DNA of 64,000 nucleotides from Blepharisma japonicum (GCA_949751835.1 CATKHK010000120.1:1-64000); one strand, 5' to 3'. Positions 1 to 10,406 are shown, numbered from the stretch's first letter. Made by a program: numbers and translations. The notes: a model not told the origin generated them from the letters alone.

Positions 1-424
1 ATTTATTACAAAAATACCAATATAATCTATATAATTTTAATCAAAATCATAATTAAATGCATCACCAGCGTTCTATGTGAACACTGTTCCAACAAGTATC
101 GACGTAATAAAATTGGCCTATAGAAAAGGGCAATAAATTTTAAAATTCAAGCTAATAATGTGAAAATAGTCCGATTAACGATTTTGTCTTGAGCAACACT
201 AAAGAATAGTATTTTCAACAATTCTTTTGGACATTTTGAAAAGTCCATCTAATGAAGACTTCTTTTTGCAAGATGAAGCTGCGAAATAGAAAAAGGAAAT
301 AAATTCCAAGAGCCACTACGATGGGAATTCCTGAATTAGTCTAATTAGCTCAAACATTACTAAAGTTTTCTAAATTTTTGCAAAATTATTAATATATCTG
401 CCTCAAAAATGATAATCAATCCAA
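1..424. other. intergenic, no gene recognised
   Basis: AT-rich stretch with frequent TAA/TAG in all frames I read. Short phrases look weakly coding but none continues. It may hold the end or decayed remains of a gene lying left of the window. I see no RNA gene or repeat. Confidence 0.4.
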
Positions 425-2773
425 ATGATAATACTTCTCTATAAAAATACTTTTTCGAATATGAATGAAGAGAAGGCTATATTTACTTTTCTAAATCCAA
501 CGAAACAAACTTATTCAATCATGAATTTCAAATCAGGCAGTGAATCTTTAAAAAGTTTGGCACAAATTAACTTAAATTTGGCCCATATAATTATAAAAAG
601 TGTTTTTAGCTTAAAAGATGTATATCTCTTAAAAGAAAGCTATCTCAATAAAATCGATTTAAAGGCTTATTCTCAACTTACAAAATTTATAATTGAATTA
701 CTTACCGAGGATTTAAAAGAAGCTCTTTACAAAATAATTTTAATGTCAAAAACTACAGATTTAATAAACTTAGCATCCAGCAATTCAATTACACTTCTAA
801 ACAAATCTGGATTTTCATTTAATAATAAAGATTTGACAAATATAAAAGTCCCATATTCAGACTTATCATATGGGGTATTTATAAACTCAAATTTTGAATC
901 AAGCAACCTCTCTGGAGCTAATTTCTCTATGTCAAGTATTTTTGACTCAAATTTCGAAAATTGCAATATGATTGAAGCAGACTTCGGAGAAAAGATACTG
1001 GCAGAAGATTTAATAGCACACTTGCTATTTTTTTCTCCTTGTGGAAAATTCCTTGCTATTGCGTCTGGTAATGTAATACTATTATATGAATCAAAAACTT
1101 ACAAAGAAGTAGCTCGATTTTGTGGACATGATAAATCTTTGATTTCGCTCCAGTTTTCTGATAACAGCAATTATTTGATTTCTTGTAGTGATGACCGAAT
1201 AATTTTATGAGACTGTTATTCTCAGCTTCAGATTGACCAATTTCCAGAATTCGAGAATTATTCTAGTTTTTCATTGTGCAGCAAATACCTCTGCTTAGTT
1301 TTAGGAAATCAGAGAACCTCAGAGAATATTATTAAGATTTATAGCATAAATGAGAGAAAAATGATAAATGAAATCAGATTCGATTACTGATTCACGCTTG
1401 TAGCTTTTTCAGACTGATGACAAAATATGGTAATTTTGAGTAAGGATTCTGCTCTTAGTATATGAAATTGAACCACTGGAATTGAAATAAGTAAAATTTT
1501 TTGTTGGCATTTTGACCCAGTAATAATATCCCCTGACCGCAAGTATCTAGTGATTCACTATTGCCAAAATACGATAGCTATTATCAGTATCGAAAAATTG
1601 GAGATAATTATGAAAATGAGATCAAATGCATACCCTCATTTTTTTAGATTCTCGATTTGTGGACGATATTTAGTTTTAGTATCAGAAATAAGGGGTATAG
1701 AATTTTTTGATTTAATATTGCAGCTAAAGATATTTGATTTCAATGGTAAAGCAAAATGATTTAGCGAATCTCTTACTATTTCCCCAATTGAAAAATATTT
1801 AATTATGGGAACCTCTGATAAAAAATTGAAATTATGAAAAATTCAACCGAAAAATGAAGCGTTTAAATTCATTCTTGCAGAGCAACACATAAAAACGGTT
1901 TCTTTTTCTAATGATAGCCAATATTTTGCAGTTGCAACTGAAGAAGGATGAATATTTATATATTTGACAGAAAATCAAAAACTTATTAATCATTTTCAGG
2001 CTCATTCTAATGAAATTTCATGCATTTCCTGATCAGGTAGCATCTTAGCCTCTGCAAGTGGTGACTGTTTTATTAAAATCTGAAATATATATGATGAATT
2101 TCCCTTAAAAGTGATTAAAACAAATCTGAAATCGCACTGGATTGAGTTTTCCCCCGATAGCAGAAAAATTCTTTCTTTGGATGCGTTAAATTTCATTACA
2201 ATATGAGATATCGATAAAGACATGGCAATTGCATATTGAATTGCCCATTATGATTATGATTATGATTACGCTTATATGGCCCGTTGGTCGCCATGCCAGA
2301 ACTTTTTGGTAATCTGCTGCTCTGATTGATCAATTAAAGTTTGGAGAATTGATAGTCAAGAATTAATAACTAAGCTTACTAGGCACAGTGATAGCGTTCA
2401 CTTTGCCAATTTTTCAAATTGTGGCAAATTTTTAATTTCAAGTAGTATTGATCAGTACATAAAGATTTGATATATAGCAGATATGGAAAAAGATGCAAAA
2501 GAGGTCAAGGTAATTAAAGAATTTTATGTAGAAAAGCCAATAAATAGTGCTGTGTGGTTTAATGGTGGGGAAAATATTATTGGAAGCAATAAAGAAGGGC
2601 AAATAGTAATATGAGATTATAATACAGGAAAAATAGCACTTCAAATAAATGCTCATAAAGATCATGTGGTTTCTTTTGATCTTTCTAAAAATGAGCATTT
2701 TCTCATTTCTTCAGGCAGAGATTTGGCTTTAAAGCTCTGGAAATTTGAAAAAATCAAAACAATTATTAAATAA
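425..2773 (+). CDS. pentapeptide-repeat / WD40 beta-propeller protein
   Basis: A 782-residue protein when TGA is read as Trp; no intron is needed. Residues about 1-130 are unrecognised and helical. Residues about 135-195 form a short pentapeptide-like run (SNLSG, ANFSM, CNMIE, ADFGE). From about 200 to the end there are degenerate WD40 repeats, with GH...WD spacing and phrases such as FSPCGKFL, SCSDDR, SASGDCFIKIW and SSGRDLALKLW. Most repeat-ending Trp codons are TGA. The chosen ATG is the first in frame; a second ATG 12 codons on is an alternative. Pentapeptide plus WD40 suggests a protein-interaction scaffold, but no specific function can be named. The stop is TAA. Confidence 0.8.
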
Positions 2774-3503
2774 ATTTATATATAATGCCATTTAATAAAA
2801 AGCAGCACTTTATCTTTTTATATAAGATATACTTATTATCAAACAGTACCACGATGAACCTAGATTTGTACTTAAGAATGATTTATAAAAGTTTAATAGC
2901 TCATATTAGCAATTGTATTCAAAGAACAAATAATAACGGAGCTTCAATAATTTATATTATTGAGCATTTAAAAATTAAACGCAGAAAATAAAATTTAATA
3001 TTTTATTATAAAATTGCAAATTCTGCTTTTATATAATAAAAATAGAGTTTTTTTTTAAAAAGAAACCTTAATTGATTTATGAAATCTTTAATGTATCAGT
3101 GGATAAGTGCTCACAATATTCATATACAACAATAGTTTAAATAAATATTTGAATACTTCTGAACTATAATGAAATAGCTCTTTACATATAACTTCTATGC
3201 TTTTTTTAAATGAGTTATGAATCAACTCAGGAGTTCTCATAACATTTCAGCCTAGAATAATTTATGTCGACTCCTGGCCTTTATAAACTCTATCAATATT
3301 ATTTTCCTAATTAATTGCAAGAGTATGTTTGAATTATTTTTAACTTGAGCTCTTCTCATAATTTCACAGCAAGTTTACCTGGAAAATTAAATATTTTAAT
3401 AATTAGTTAATGCTCAATTTCCTCTATCCATTTTCCTTATTCAAAATGCTCAAATTTCCTTTGATAAATAATTATCTTTGACTCTTTTGTTGCACTATAA
3501 AAT
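2774..3503. other. intergenic, nothing recognised
   Basis: About 730 nt, very AT-rich, between the WD40 gene and the Rab gene. It contains a 68-codon open frame (2785-2991) with low-complexity composition and no family resemblance, which I do not call a gene. Confidence 0.5.
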
Positions 3504-4133
3504 ATGGCATCAGGCCGAAAGCATTTGTTGAAAGTAATCATCTTAGGAGACTCAGCGTAATCCTTACTTAGAGTTGGCAAGACTTCTCTCATGAACCAAT
3601 ACGTAAACAAGCGTTTTACCCAACAATACAAAGCCACAATCGGTGCCGATTTTCTTACCAAGGAGGTAATGATCGATGATAAACTCGTAACTCTCCAGAT
3701 CTGGGACACAGCCGGCCAAGAACGTTTCCAAAGCCTTGGCGTCGCATTTTACCGAGGTGCAGACTGCTGTGTAATGGTATATGACATAACTTCAAGTAAA
3801 AGTTTCGATAATATCAGCTCCTGGAAGGATGAGTTCTTAAGCCAATCCAACCCTAAAGACCCTGAAAACTTCCCATTTGTCGTGCTTGGGAACAAGCTTG
3901 ACAAAGAAAGCGAAAGAAAAGTGGCCAACGCCAAAGCTTCACAGTGGTGTAGAGACAATGGAAACATGCCGTTTTTCGAGACTTCAGCTAAGGACGCCAT
4001 AAATGTAGACGAAGCTTTCCAATCAATCGCTAGAAATGCACTTTCTCAGGTAAAAGAAGAAGAAGAGTACAAGCCTACAATCAATTTGACAGGAGGAAAG
4101 AAAGATAAAGGTCAAAAGAAAGCCTGTTGTTAG
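3504..4133 (+). CDS. Rab7-like small GTPase
   Basis: A 204-residue Rab GTPase made from two exons (3504-3556 and 3572-4133) around a 15-nt intron that splits the P-loop. Splicing restores the P-loop GDSAVGKTS. Other G motifs are present: effector-loop Thr in [20 protein letters not shown] and ETSAK. The C-terminus KKACC carries two Cys for geranylgeranylation. The phrase [15 protein letters not shown] after switch II is characteristic of Rab7, which directs late endosome/lysosome fusion (phagosome maturation in ciliates). Start ATG 3504; stop TAG. Confidence 0.95.
3557..3571 (+). other. 15-nt intron in Rab7-like gene
   Basis: GTAATCCTTACTTAG. Removing it joins GC|A and restores the Rab P-loop, so the boundary is fixed by protein conservation. 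A at -6 from the 3' end. Confidence 0.95.
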
Positions 4134-4169
4134 GTTAATTAAGCAGATTTAGATAATATTTTAAAATAA

Positions 4170-4691
4170 TTAGAGTTCTTTGACGTTCTCAATCAGGTGG
4201 CTGCAGCATCTAAATGAAGGAGAAGAGGTTGGCTGCATATTTGGGCATAATGATAAGAAAAAGTCAGGAATTTGTTTGTTTTCAGAGGAATTGTGAGTCC
4301 AAATATTCAAAAGATATTCTCCTTGTTTATTTGAAATGCTCACTCCGTTAATGGGGAAATTTTCTAAGGCTGCGTCATATTGCCCACTTACAAGGCCTAT
4401 AAGAATTTCTTTCCAAACTTGGACACCGTCTTCTTTTTTTATTCGAAGCTGCCAAACTCCTGAGTTTTCAGGATCTTCCCAGATAGGCTTGACTCCTGTT
4501 TTCATTATGTGGTAGCCTGATTTTACACCGAGAGTTGTGAGAACTGGGAGGTTGTTGTAGCAGCCCCAGAATTCTTGGACTGTGTGAAAGGAACAGATTT
4601 TATGTAAGGTTTGTTCGTAGGATTTGGAGGTTCGTTTAGGGTCACCGTGGTCATACCAAGCGTTCCAGTTGTGCTGAAGTTCGAGTGCCAT
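4170..4691 (-). CDS. eIF4E-family cap-binding protein
   Basis: A 173-residue, single-exon protein of the eIF4E family, which binds the mRNA 5' cap for translation initiation. The start resembles eIF4E strand 1 (LQHNWNAWYD), followed by TVQEFWGCYNNL (dorsal helix) and KPIWEDPENSGVWQLR, the cap-binding WEDP segment with its Trp-Glu pair. First-strand HNWNAWYD resembles the canonical HxWxxW(F/Y) pattern. The family is usually about 190-220 aa, so this member has a short N-terminus. It could be a 4E-HP-type (eIF4E2) paralogue; class cannot be decided here. It converges with the Rab gene, leaving 36 nt between stops. Confidence 0.9.
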   Translation of the reverse strand: MALELQHNWNAWYDHGDPKRTSKSYEQTLHKICSFHTVQEFWGCYNNLPVLTTLGVKSGYHIMKTGVKPIWEDPENSGVWQLRIKKEDGVQVWKEILIGLVSGQYDAALENFPINGVSISNKQGEYLLNIWTHNSSENKQIPDFFLSLCPNMQPTSSPSFRCCSHLIENVKEL

Positions 4692-4913
4692 TTTAAATTT
4701 AAAATATGAATATGAATTTTAACTGTTAAAAAGACGACTATCGATGCTAGGATAAATAAAATAATTTTGCCTAATTTTTTTAATATAGTTAAAAGAATTG
4801 ATATACTTTCCTTTTTTATTATTTAGAAATTTGCACACTCTTGATCTTTATTAAAACAGTCTGAAATTTAATACCGCCAAAGATACGCGAAAATATAAAT
4901 AGCCAGCCGGAAA

Positions 4914-5471
4914 ATGGTTTATATAATGGAACAAACTAACGAGCCGAAATCTGAAACACAACCAAGCACCTCAGTCAGAGGATCTAAAACTCGCAGAAGT
5001 CTACTTTCAAGACCCCTTACTCCTTTTAAGCTTTTTGCAAAGGAACACACCGACATCAAAGACATCAAGGTCCTCTCCAAGCTCTGGCATGAAATTGACG
5101 CTTCAGAAAAAGAAAAGTTCAACGACCTTCACAAAAAACAAAAAGAGGTATATAAGAATATTTTAGACCTTACTTCACAAAAAGATGCACTTACAAAAGA
5201 GCTTGAAGAGATAGAAGCCAAACTTGCTGAAGCCAACGCATTCTACATTCACAATCCAAAACAAACTGCCCAAAAAACTAGACGCCCCAGGACAACTCCA
5301 TTCAACTGCTACTACAAGAGTCAGATCAATTCCCTCAAAGAAAAAAAGCCAGAACTGAAATATAGAGAAAGAGCCAAAGAACTGAGAGCAGCTTGGAAAG
5401 GATTGGGAGCAGACGAAAGAAAACCTTATCTAGAGATGGCAAAAGAAGCGAGAAAAGTGATTAGTAATTAA
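4914..5471 (+). CDS. HMG-box protein, two boxes
   Basis: A 185-residue basic protein. Residues about 35-80 (LTPFKLFAKEH... LWHEIDASEKEKF) and 122-180 (TTPFNCYYKSQI... AWKGLGADERKPYLEMAKE) are HMG boxes, separated by a short coiled coil (about 85-110). HMG-box proteins bend DNA in chromatin; mitochondrial TFAM-like proteins also carry two boxes, but I see no clear targeting peptide. A second in-frame ATG lies four codons downstream (4926) and could be the real start. The next gene starts 21 nt after the stop. Confidence 0.85.
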   Translation: MVYIMEQTNEPKSETQPSTSVRGSKTRRSLLSRPLTPFKLFAKEHTDIKDIKVLSKLWHEIDASEKEKFNDLHKKQKEVYKNILDLTSQKDALTKELEEIEAKLAEANAFYIHNPKQTAQKTRRPRTTPFNCYYKSQINSLKEKKPELKYRERAKELRAAWKGLGADERKPYLEMAKEARKVISN

Positions 5472-5492
5472 TGCATTTTTTGAAAAATAATA

Positions 5493-6879
5493 ATGTCTGA
5501 ACCATATCTTGGCCCATTAACTATTAAAGATATTGCAGAAATTTCTTCACCTTCAGCGTCAAATCAATATTATAATTCGAGATCTTATGCAAACGCAATG
5601 AGGGCTCTTCAAGAAAAAATAAGATCATTAGAGTCAGAGAATGCTTATTTAAAGGATAAATTAGCATCAATAGAGACAAAAAGCAGCTTTGATAGTAAAA
5701 AGTGGCAAGAAAGATTGATAGAAGAAGCAAAAATTTGAAGCCAAAAAGAGAAACATTCGCAGAATACAATTTTTGGTCTTGAGCAAAAAATAAAAGAAAT
5801 TAGCGAAAAACTATCAGTCTCAGATGAAAAATTGAGGATAAAAGATGATCATATTCGGCATCAGAGTAATCGGGAGAAAATGAATTATGATCAATTTAGT
5901 GTAGATAGAGAAAATTTAAGCTTGGAAATTGAGCATTTAAAAAGACAGTTGAATATAGAAATCAATGAGCACAAAAACAGCGAAAATATGCTAATAAGGA
6001 TTGAGAAAGATAAAAAATTGTTAGAAGAAGAAAACTCTCAACTTAGGAGAGTTAATTGTATATTGGAAGAAGAAATCGAGTTACTAAAGGAGTCTGAAAG
6101 GAAACAAAGATCTAACCCAAAAGCAGTAATATTTTATTTAGCTATATGAGGATGAAGGTATAAGGCAAAATGATTTTATTCAAAAAATAAAAGAGCTAGA
6201 ATTTAAAAATAAAAGTTTAAATGAAATTTCAGCAAATCAAAAACAGCAATTAGAGATACTGCAAAAAGAAATCGAGGAAATCTATCGGTCACAAAAAATT
6301 CCAGCCAATTCCAATATAGAATCACTGCAAAGTCCTTCAGGCAGAAAAGAATTTTCTTCCGATACAGAAGACCATGAACAAAGTAGCTTAAAAAAGCCAG
6401 TCACAAGAAAGAATTTAGGCTTATTACGCAGCCCATCAAATCGGAAAGATCTTTCTCCTTACAAAGGAGGTAATAAAGCAAAAAAGTTTAAGAAAAATTT
6501 TTCTGCAAAAACCATTAAAAGGCCTGTATCTCCCCTTTGTGATGTGTGTGCAAAAAAAGAAGATGAAAGACCTTTGAAGTCTTCCCTTAAAAAGAAGCCT
6601 TTTCAGAAATCTGCTACTGGGTTAGTAAGAATAAATGAACCTCAGGAAATAAACGAAGACGAAATTGCTGATTCAATTCAAAGATTGGAAAATGAAATTT
6701 CTATTTTAGGCAAAAAATATAAGCAGCTGTTACACTCTTCACAAGAAGAAGCTTCTGATTTAGGAGTATTGAGAAAAGAAATCACTGAAACCTCTGCTGA
6801 GATCCAGCAAAAGAGCGATGCCCTTTATGAACTCAAAAGAAAGCGCCACGCAATGCTTCGAGAGAAACTTTCTGCTTAA
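5493..6879 (+). CDS. coiled-coil protein, unknown function
   Basis: Two exons (5493-6125, 6142-6879) around a 16-nt intron give a 456-residue protein. One TGA is read as Trp. Residues about 30-270 are heptad-rich coiled coil (ALQEKIRSLESENAYLKDKL, LEEENSQLRRVNCILEEE). The middle is basic and Ser/Pro-rich, followed by CDVCAKKEDE and a second coiled coil at the C-terminus. The frame change at the intron links two long open frames with matching composition, which supports the model. It resembles cytoskeletal or basal-body proteins generally, but no family is recognised. Confidence 0.75.
6126..6141 (+). other. 16-nt intron in coiled-coil gene
   Basis: GTAATATTTTATTTAG, A at -6. Removing it joins two long coiled-coil frames and avoids an improbable run of TGA codons in the unspliced frame. 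Confidence 0.85.
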
Positions 6880-6962
6880 TCTTTAATTTAAACCGGAATC
6901 TTTCTGAATTTGTAATTGTAACTCTGCTTAGAATTTTTAATATTGTGGTAGATAATCAATAA

Positions 6963-7424
6963 ATGGAAGACCCAGAAGTCCTTCAAGCTCGTGCGAGACT
7001 TGCAGCTAAGTTTGGCGAATCCGCAAGAATCGGTGGAAAAGGCTCAATGAAGCGTAAGAACAAAGTTCCTCACAAAACCACTATGGTAGATGATAAGAAA
7101 TTGCGATCTTCTATATCAAAACTTGGAGTGCAGCCATTGCCAGCTATAGAAGAAGTCAATTTCTTTAAAGACGACAATACTGTGCTTCATTTTGTGAACC
7201 CACAAGTGACTGCTAACATAAAAGACAATTTCTTTGTGGTTTCAGGAGCAGGCGAAGTGAAAACTATTAAAGATTTGATGCCAGGAATCATTACTCAATT
7301 AGGACCTAAAAATCTGGACGTCCTAAAAGAGCTAGTTCAAGCTGGAGCCAAAGAAGGTGGAGAAGAAGAAGTGCCGGATTTAGTCGGTGGACAAAACTTT
7401 GAAGATATCGCAAACCAATCTTAA
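6963..7424 (+). CDS. BTF3: NAC beta subunit / BTF3
   Basis: A 153-residue, single-exon protein. The N-terminus has the ribosome-binding type basic motif (ARIGGKGSMKRKNK), followed by the NAC domain (about 35-100: KLRSSISKLGVQPLPAIEEVNFF, VLHFVNPQVTAN, FVVSGAGEVK). Length and order match NAC-beta, the cytosolic ribosome-associated chaperone that shields nascent chains and controls ER targeting. The C-terminus is acidic. The alpha subunit is not in this window. Confidence 0.95.
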   Translation: MEDPEVLQARARLAAKFGESARIGGKGSMKRKNKVPHKTTMVDDKKLRSSISKLGVQPLPAIEEVNFFKDDNTVLHFVNPQVTANIKDNFFVVSGAGEVKTIKDLMPGIITQLGPKNLDVLKELVQAGAKEGGEEEVPDLVGGQNFEDIANQS

Positions 7425-7680
7425 GTAAGAATTTCAGATTCATAATTGAGAAAAGATTAAAATTAATTTTTGAAAATGTATAGGTTTATTATAAGGCTGG
7501 AATAATAGATATTATATATTTTGATGATAATTTATATGCTTATTTGTGATAAAAAAATGAGCTTAGTTTGGATTATTACAACTGAAATATTTTATCCAAA
7601 ATATAAATTTTCGACTAATTGATAATTTCTATTATAAATGAAAAGAAATATAAATATTTATTAAGCCCGCCCATTTTTAA

Positions 7681-8409
7681 ATGAAAAAGCGGAGAAAGAG
7701 ATCAATACCAAGTGACTGTGTTTATGATAAAGAAGAAAATATGCTTTACCCCCGAAAACCCTTGTCTTCATATCAATTCTTCATTGAAGACCTCAAAGCG
7801 AAGCCTGCAGAAGATGGCAAAAAGCTAACTTTAAAACAGCTTAGCCAAATTGGAAAAAAGAGATGGAAGGAATTTTCTGAAGAAGAAAAGTCCCATTTTG
7901 AAAAACAGCATGAGAATGATACCAAAAGATATAAATCCCAGCTTGCCGAACTTGAGCGAGACGGTTATTTTACATTAAGTTGTGGGACAAAAAGTAATGA
8001 TAGTGCATATATTGATGAAGAGGAAGAAAAACATACTAAAAAAAGATCGAAAACCCCAGTAGAAAACCCAGAAAGAAAGAGAAATGTAAAAGTCCCTTCA
8101 AAAACTGAAGAAACAAAACGTGAAAAACCTAAAGGAAATATTAAAAGTGAAGATAATGCTTCTAGCAAAAAAGTTTATGTGTATTTATGTGGATCTTGAG
8201 GTTATAATAGAAATTCAGAAAGAGTGGCAAAATCTTTAATGAACAATCTTGATTTACAAAGTGATCAAATTATAGTGGAAAAAAGAAAATCAAGAGAAAT
8301 TGATGTACAAGTGCAAATCGGTACTGAGAAAACTGATGTGTACCACAAAGACGGCACTTATATGACCCTCACAGATCTGATAGAAGCTGTAAAGCCTTAT
8401 TTTCCTTAA
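7681..8409 (+). CDS. HMG-box / Rdx (SelW/SelH-type) fusion, probable selenoprotein
   Basis: A 242-codon frame containing one TGA. Residues about 25-88 are an HMG box (PRKPLSSYQFF, KKRWKEFSEEEKSHF), with its Trp encoded by TGG. A basic linker (about 108-160) leads to a C-terminal Rdx domain beginning YVYLCGS-TGA-GYNRNSERV. In SelW, SelT and SelH the motif is CxxU after a first beta strand (CGAUGY in SelW). The TGA (8197-8199, residue 173) sits exactly at U, three residues after Cys170. A SECIS-like stem-loop begins six bases after the TAA stop. I infer selenocysteine; the alternative, Trp as elsewhere in this genome, would give a CGSW motif without the redox pair. Human SelH also joins a basic DNA-binding N-terminus to an Rdx domain, so a nuclear redox role is plausible. 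Confidence 0.85.
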
Positions 8410-8414
8410 ACCCC

Positions 8415-8465
8415 CAGCCAAATGTGAAGACTTTGCTCAAATTCCTGCAAAGTTGGAGAGGGCTG
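8415..8465 (+). promoter_or_regulatory. candidate SECIS element
   Basis: Stem-loop in the 3' UTR of the HMG-Rdx gene. Helix I pairs CAGCC (8415-8419) with GGCTG (8461-8465). The core quartet is TGAA (8425-8428) against GGAG (8455-8458), giving tandem G.A/A.G pairs. Helix II is GACTTTGC (8429-8436) with GCAAAGTT (8447-8454), eight pairs including one G.U. The 10-nt apical loop TCAAATTCCT holds AAA. Eleven nucleotides separate TGA from AA, as expected in eukaryotic SECIS elements. The base before TGA is G rather than the usual A. It lies about 215 nt from the recoded TGA, beyond the known minimum distance. Confidence 0.8.
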
Positions 8466-8493
8466 ATTTAATTAAATTTACAATTATGTATAT

Positions 8494-9498
8494 TTAGCTT
8501 TCTTTAGCGATTAACATAGCTTTGAAATTATCAGAATTACTTCTTGCGTGCTTGCCTTCTTTCCGCTTTTTTCTTGCAGAGTTCAAATTATCCTGGGCTT
8601 CCTTTTTAAAAAAAGGCGCTGAATCTGACTTTTTAAACAAATCAATTACTTCACACATTGTTTTTGTGGAGGAATTTCGGCTGAGTTTTCCGGATCCTGG
8701 GTGTCTTGAGCTCATTGATTTGAATTTTGGGTGCAGCATGCTGATTGGGTTTTTTGACTTGTGTTGCTCTCTAATGTCGTTAATTTTTTCATTAGAATTT
8801 TCATAGTCTTTCCGTAGTTGATCGCATTCTTTGCTTTTCTGGTCAAGTAATGATCTTAAATACGCATATTTTTCGCTTCTCTCATGTGTGGTTTTTACCT
8901 TTAAAGACGCTTTCTCTTTGTTTGGCTTTAATAGCTCACTACCTCCATGAAGCAAAGAGAGTTTCCTCTGTGTAGCAATTTTCGAAATCTCATCTTTGTA
9001 TTTATCTTCAATATCCCTTGACCTAATTCTGGCGTCATCTGAAGAAATCGGTTTTTCTTTTTTCAGTTTTTCTATTTGTAGTGCTTTTAGTTCGATATCT
9101 TGTGTTTGTGTTTCAATAAGCTGGCGGTCTTTTAAGTTTTTCCTTTCCAACTCGTCAATTTTGCATTGGCACGTTTCAATGTGAAGTTTCAATTGTTGCT
9201 CAGTCCTTATATGAGACCGAACTTCCCCTTCAAGCTTCTGCAGCATATTTTCAAACTGTTCTGTGCGCTTAATTAGGCTTGTAGTATCAGTGTTCGATTT
9301 TATGACGTTTTCCTTAAACAAAAGCATATTTGTTATGAGATCTTTCAAATTTTCATATACTTCGAGAGGTGAAAGGTCCTCAAGGGTTATTAATTCTTCG
9401 TTAGTGACGCTTTCGTCATCTAAGTAGCTGTTCCTGATAAAGGCGTCCTTAAATAATGCTTTTATGCTTTCTAATGCTTCTTTTTCTTCTTCTTCCAT
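8494..9498 (-). CDS. coiled-coil protein, unknown function
   Basis: A 334-residue, single-exon protein with an acidic N-terminus. Coiled coil spans about 75-160 and 205-250, and a basic Ser-rich C-terminal third (HPKFKSMSSRHPGSGK, KKRKEGKHARSNSDN) follows. No TGA occurs in the frame. No family is recognised. It converges with the HMG-Rdx selenoprotein gene; only 84 nt separate the stops, and the candidate SECIS lies in that gap. Confidence 0.75.
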   Translation of the reverse strand: MEEEEKEALESIKALFKDAFIRNSYLDDESVTNEELITLEDLSPLEVYENLKDLITNMLLFKENVIKSNTDTTSLIKRTEQFENMLQKLEGEVRSHIRTEQQLKLHIETCQCKIDELERKNLKDRQLIETQTQDIELKALQIEKLKKEKPISSDDARIRSRDIEDKYKDEISKIATQRKLSLLHGGSELLKPNKEKASLKVKTTHERSEKYAYLRSLLDQKSKECDQLRKDYENSNEKINDIREQHKSKNPISMLHPKFKSMSSRHPGSGKLSRNSSTKTMCEVIDLFKKSDSAPFFKKEAQDNLNSARKKRKEGKHARSNSDNFKAMLIAKES

Positions 9499-9716
9499 TT
9501 ACCTTGACTTTACTTTCAGGTAGTTTTTTTAAAATAATGAATTTTGTTAAATCATGTAAAATTCAATTTTTAATTATAAGTTTGATTTTTATATACTATT
9601 GGTACTTTTATTTCTATCAAGTTTAGCATATTATCTCTAGTCTTCCTCTTAAGTGATAAAATATTTTAGTGATACACCAATTTATTATTGAGTTTTATAT
9701 TATTTGCTAATTAGAC

Positions 9717-10406
9717 TTAAGTTGAGTGCTGATGATCATCTTCTTCTGCAACCTTGCTTCTTTGGCTTTGCAGTTCTTTTATAAATATCGTTGAAGTAAG
9801 CCCTCCCATAATTCCTCCAATAAGCGGTGCAATTATGTAAATCCAGGTGTTTCCAAAATGGTCTCCATCCTTAAACAAATGTATCAAATTTACTCCAAAG
9901 CCAACAGCAGGATTAAAGCACCCTCCAGAGATGTTTCCAACAGACCAATCTCCAGCAGTGACGCTCATCGAGACAGCAGCTCCTACCAATAAATTCGAAT
10001 CGGTTAAAACCCCAGCCATAATTGCATTTGCGCAGAGCAGTGTAGTGTATAAAAATTCAGCCAAAAATGCTTCACCTCTATTATACCCAAGCGCAACATC
10101 AAAAAATGCAGCATATCGGACTATTCCCCAAGAAAGGAGTGCTGCCATGATAGATCCAGTTATTTGAGCGACAATGAAGCACATCAGTTCTTTGAGTTCT
10201 TGTGTTGTAAGGGTTTTGGTAATATGCTTTCTTGTGATTATTGCTAAAGTAACAGCAGGGTTGAATTGCCCACCTGAAGAAAATCCTGTGAAAATTTGAG
10301 CAGCCCATAAAGTTCCGCCTACTGTAAAAGGCTGGCCTTGGCTCACACCTACACCAAAGACTAGAAAGAAAGTGCCTACGAATTCAGCTACAAGTCTTCT
10401 TATCAT
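9717..10406 (-). CDS. aquaporin / MIP-family channel
   Basis: A 229-residue protein with six hydrophobic segments and both NPA boxes: GGQFNPAVTLA after helix 2 and GGCFNPAVGFG after helix 5. It starts with RRLVAEFVGTFFLVF, a typical aquaporin helix 1. Aquaporins conduct water or small solutes; in a freshwater ciliate a role around the plasma membrane or contractile vacuole is an inference. Selectivity-filter residues were not resolved. Single exon; ATG at 10406. Confidence 0.95.
   Translation of the reverse strand: MIRRLVAEFVGTFFLVFGVGVSQGQPFTVGGTLWAAQIFTGFSSGGQFNPAVTLAIITRKHITKTLTTQELKELMCFIVAQITGSIMAALLSWGIVRYAAFFDVALGYNRGEAFLAEFLYTTLLCANAIMAGVLTDSNLLVGAAVSMSVTAGDWSVGNISGGCFNPAVGFGVNLIHLFKDGDHFGNTWIYIIAPLIGGIMGGLTSTIFIKELQSQRSKVAEEDDHQHST

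Noticed and set aside
2785-2991. 68-codon plus-strand open frame
   Set aside because: Low-complexity composition, no family resemblance, lies in an AT-rich gap; likely chance.
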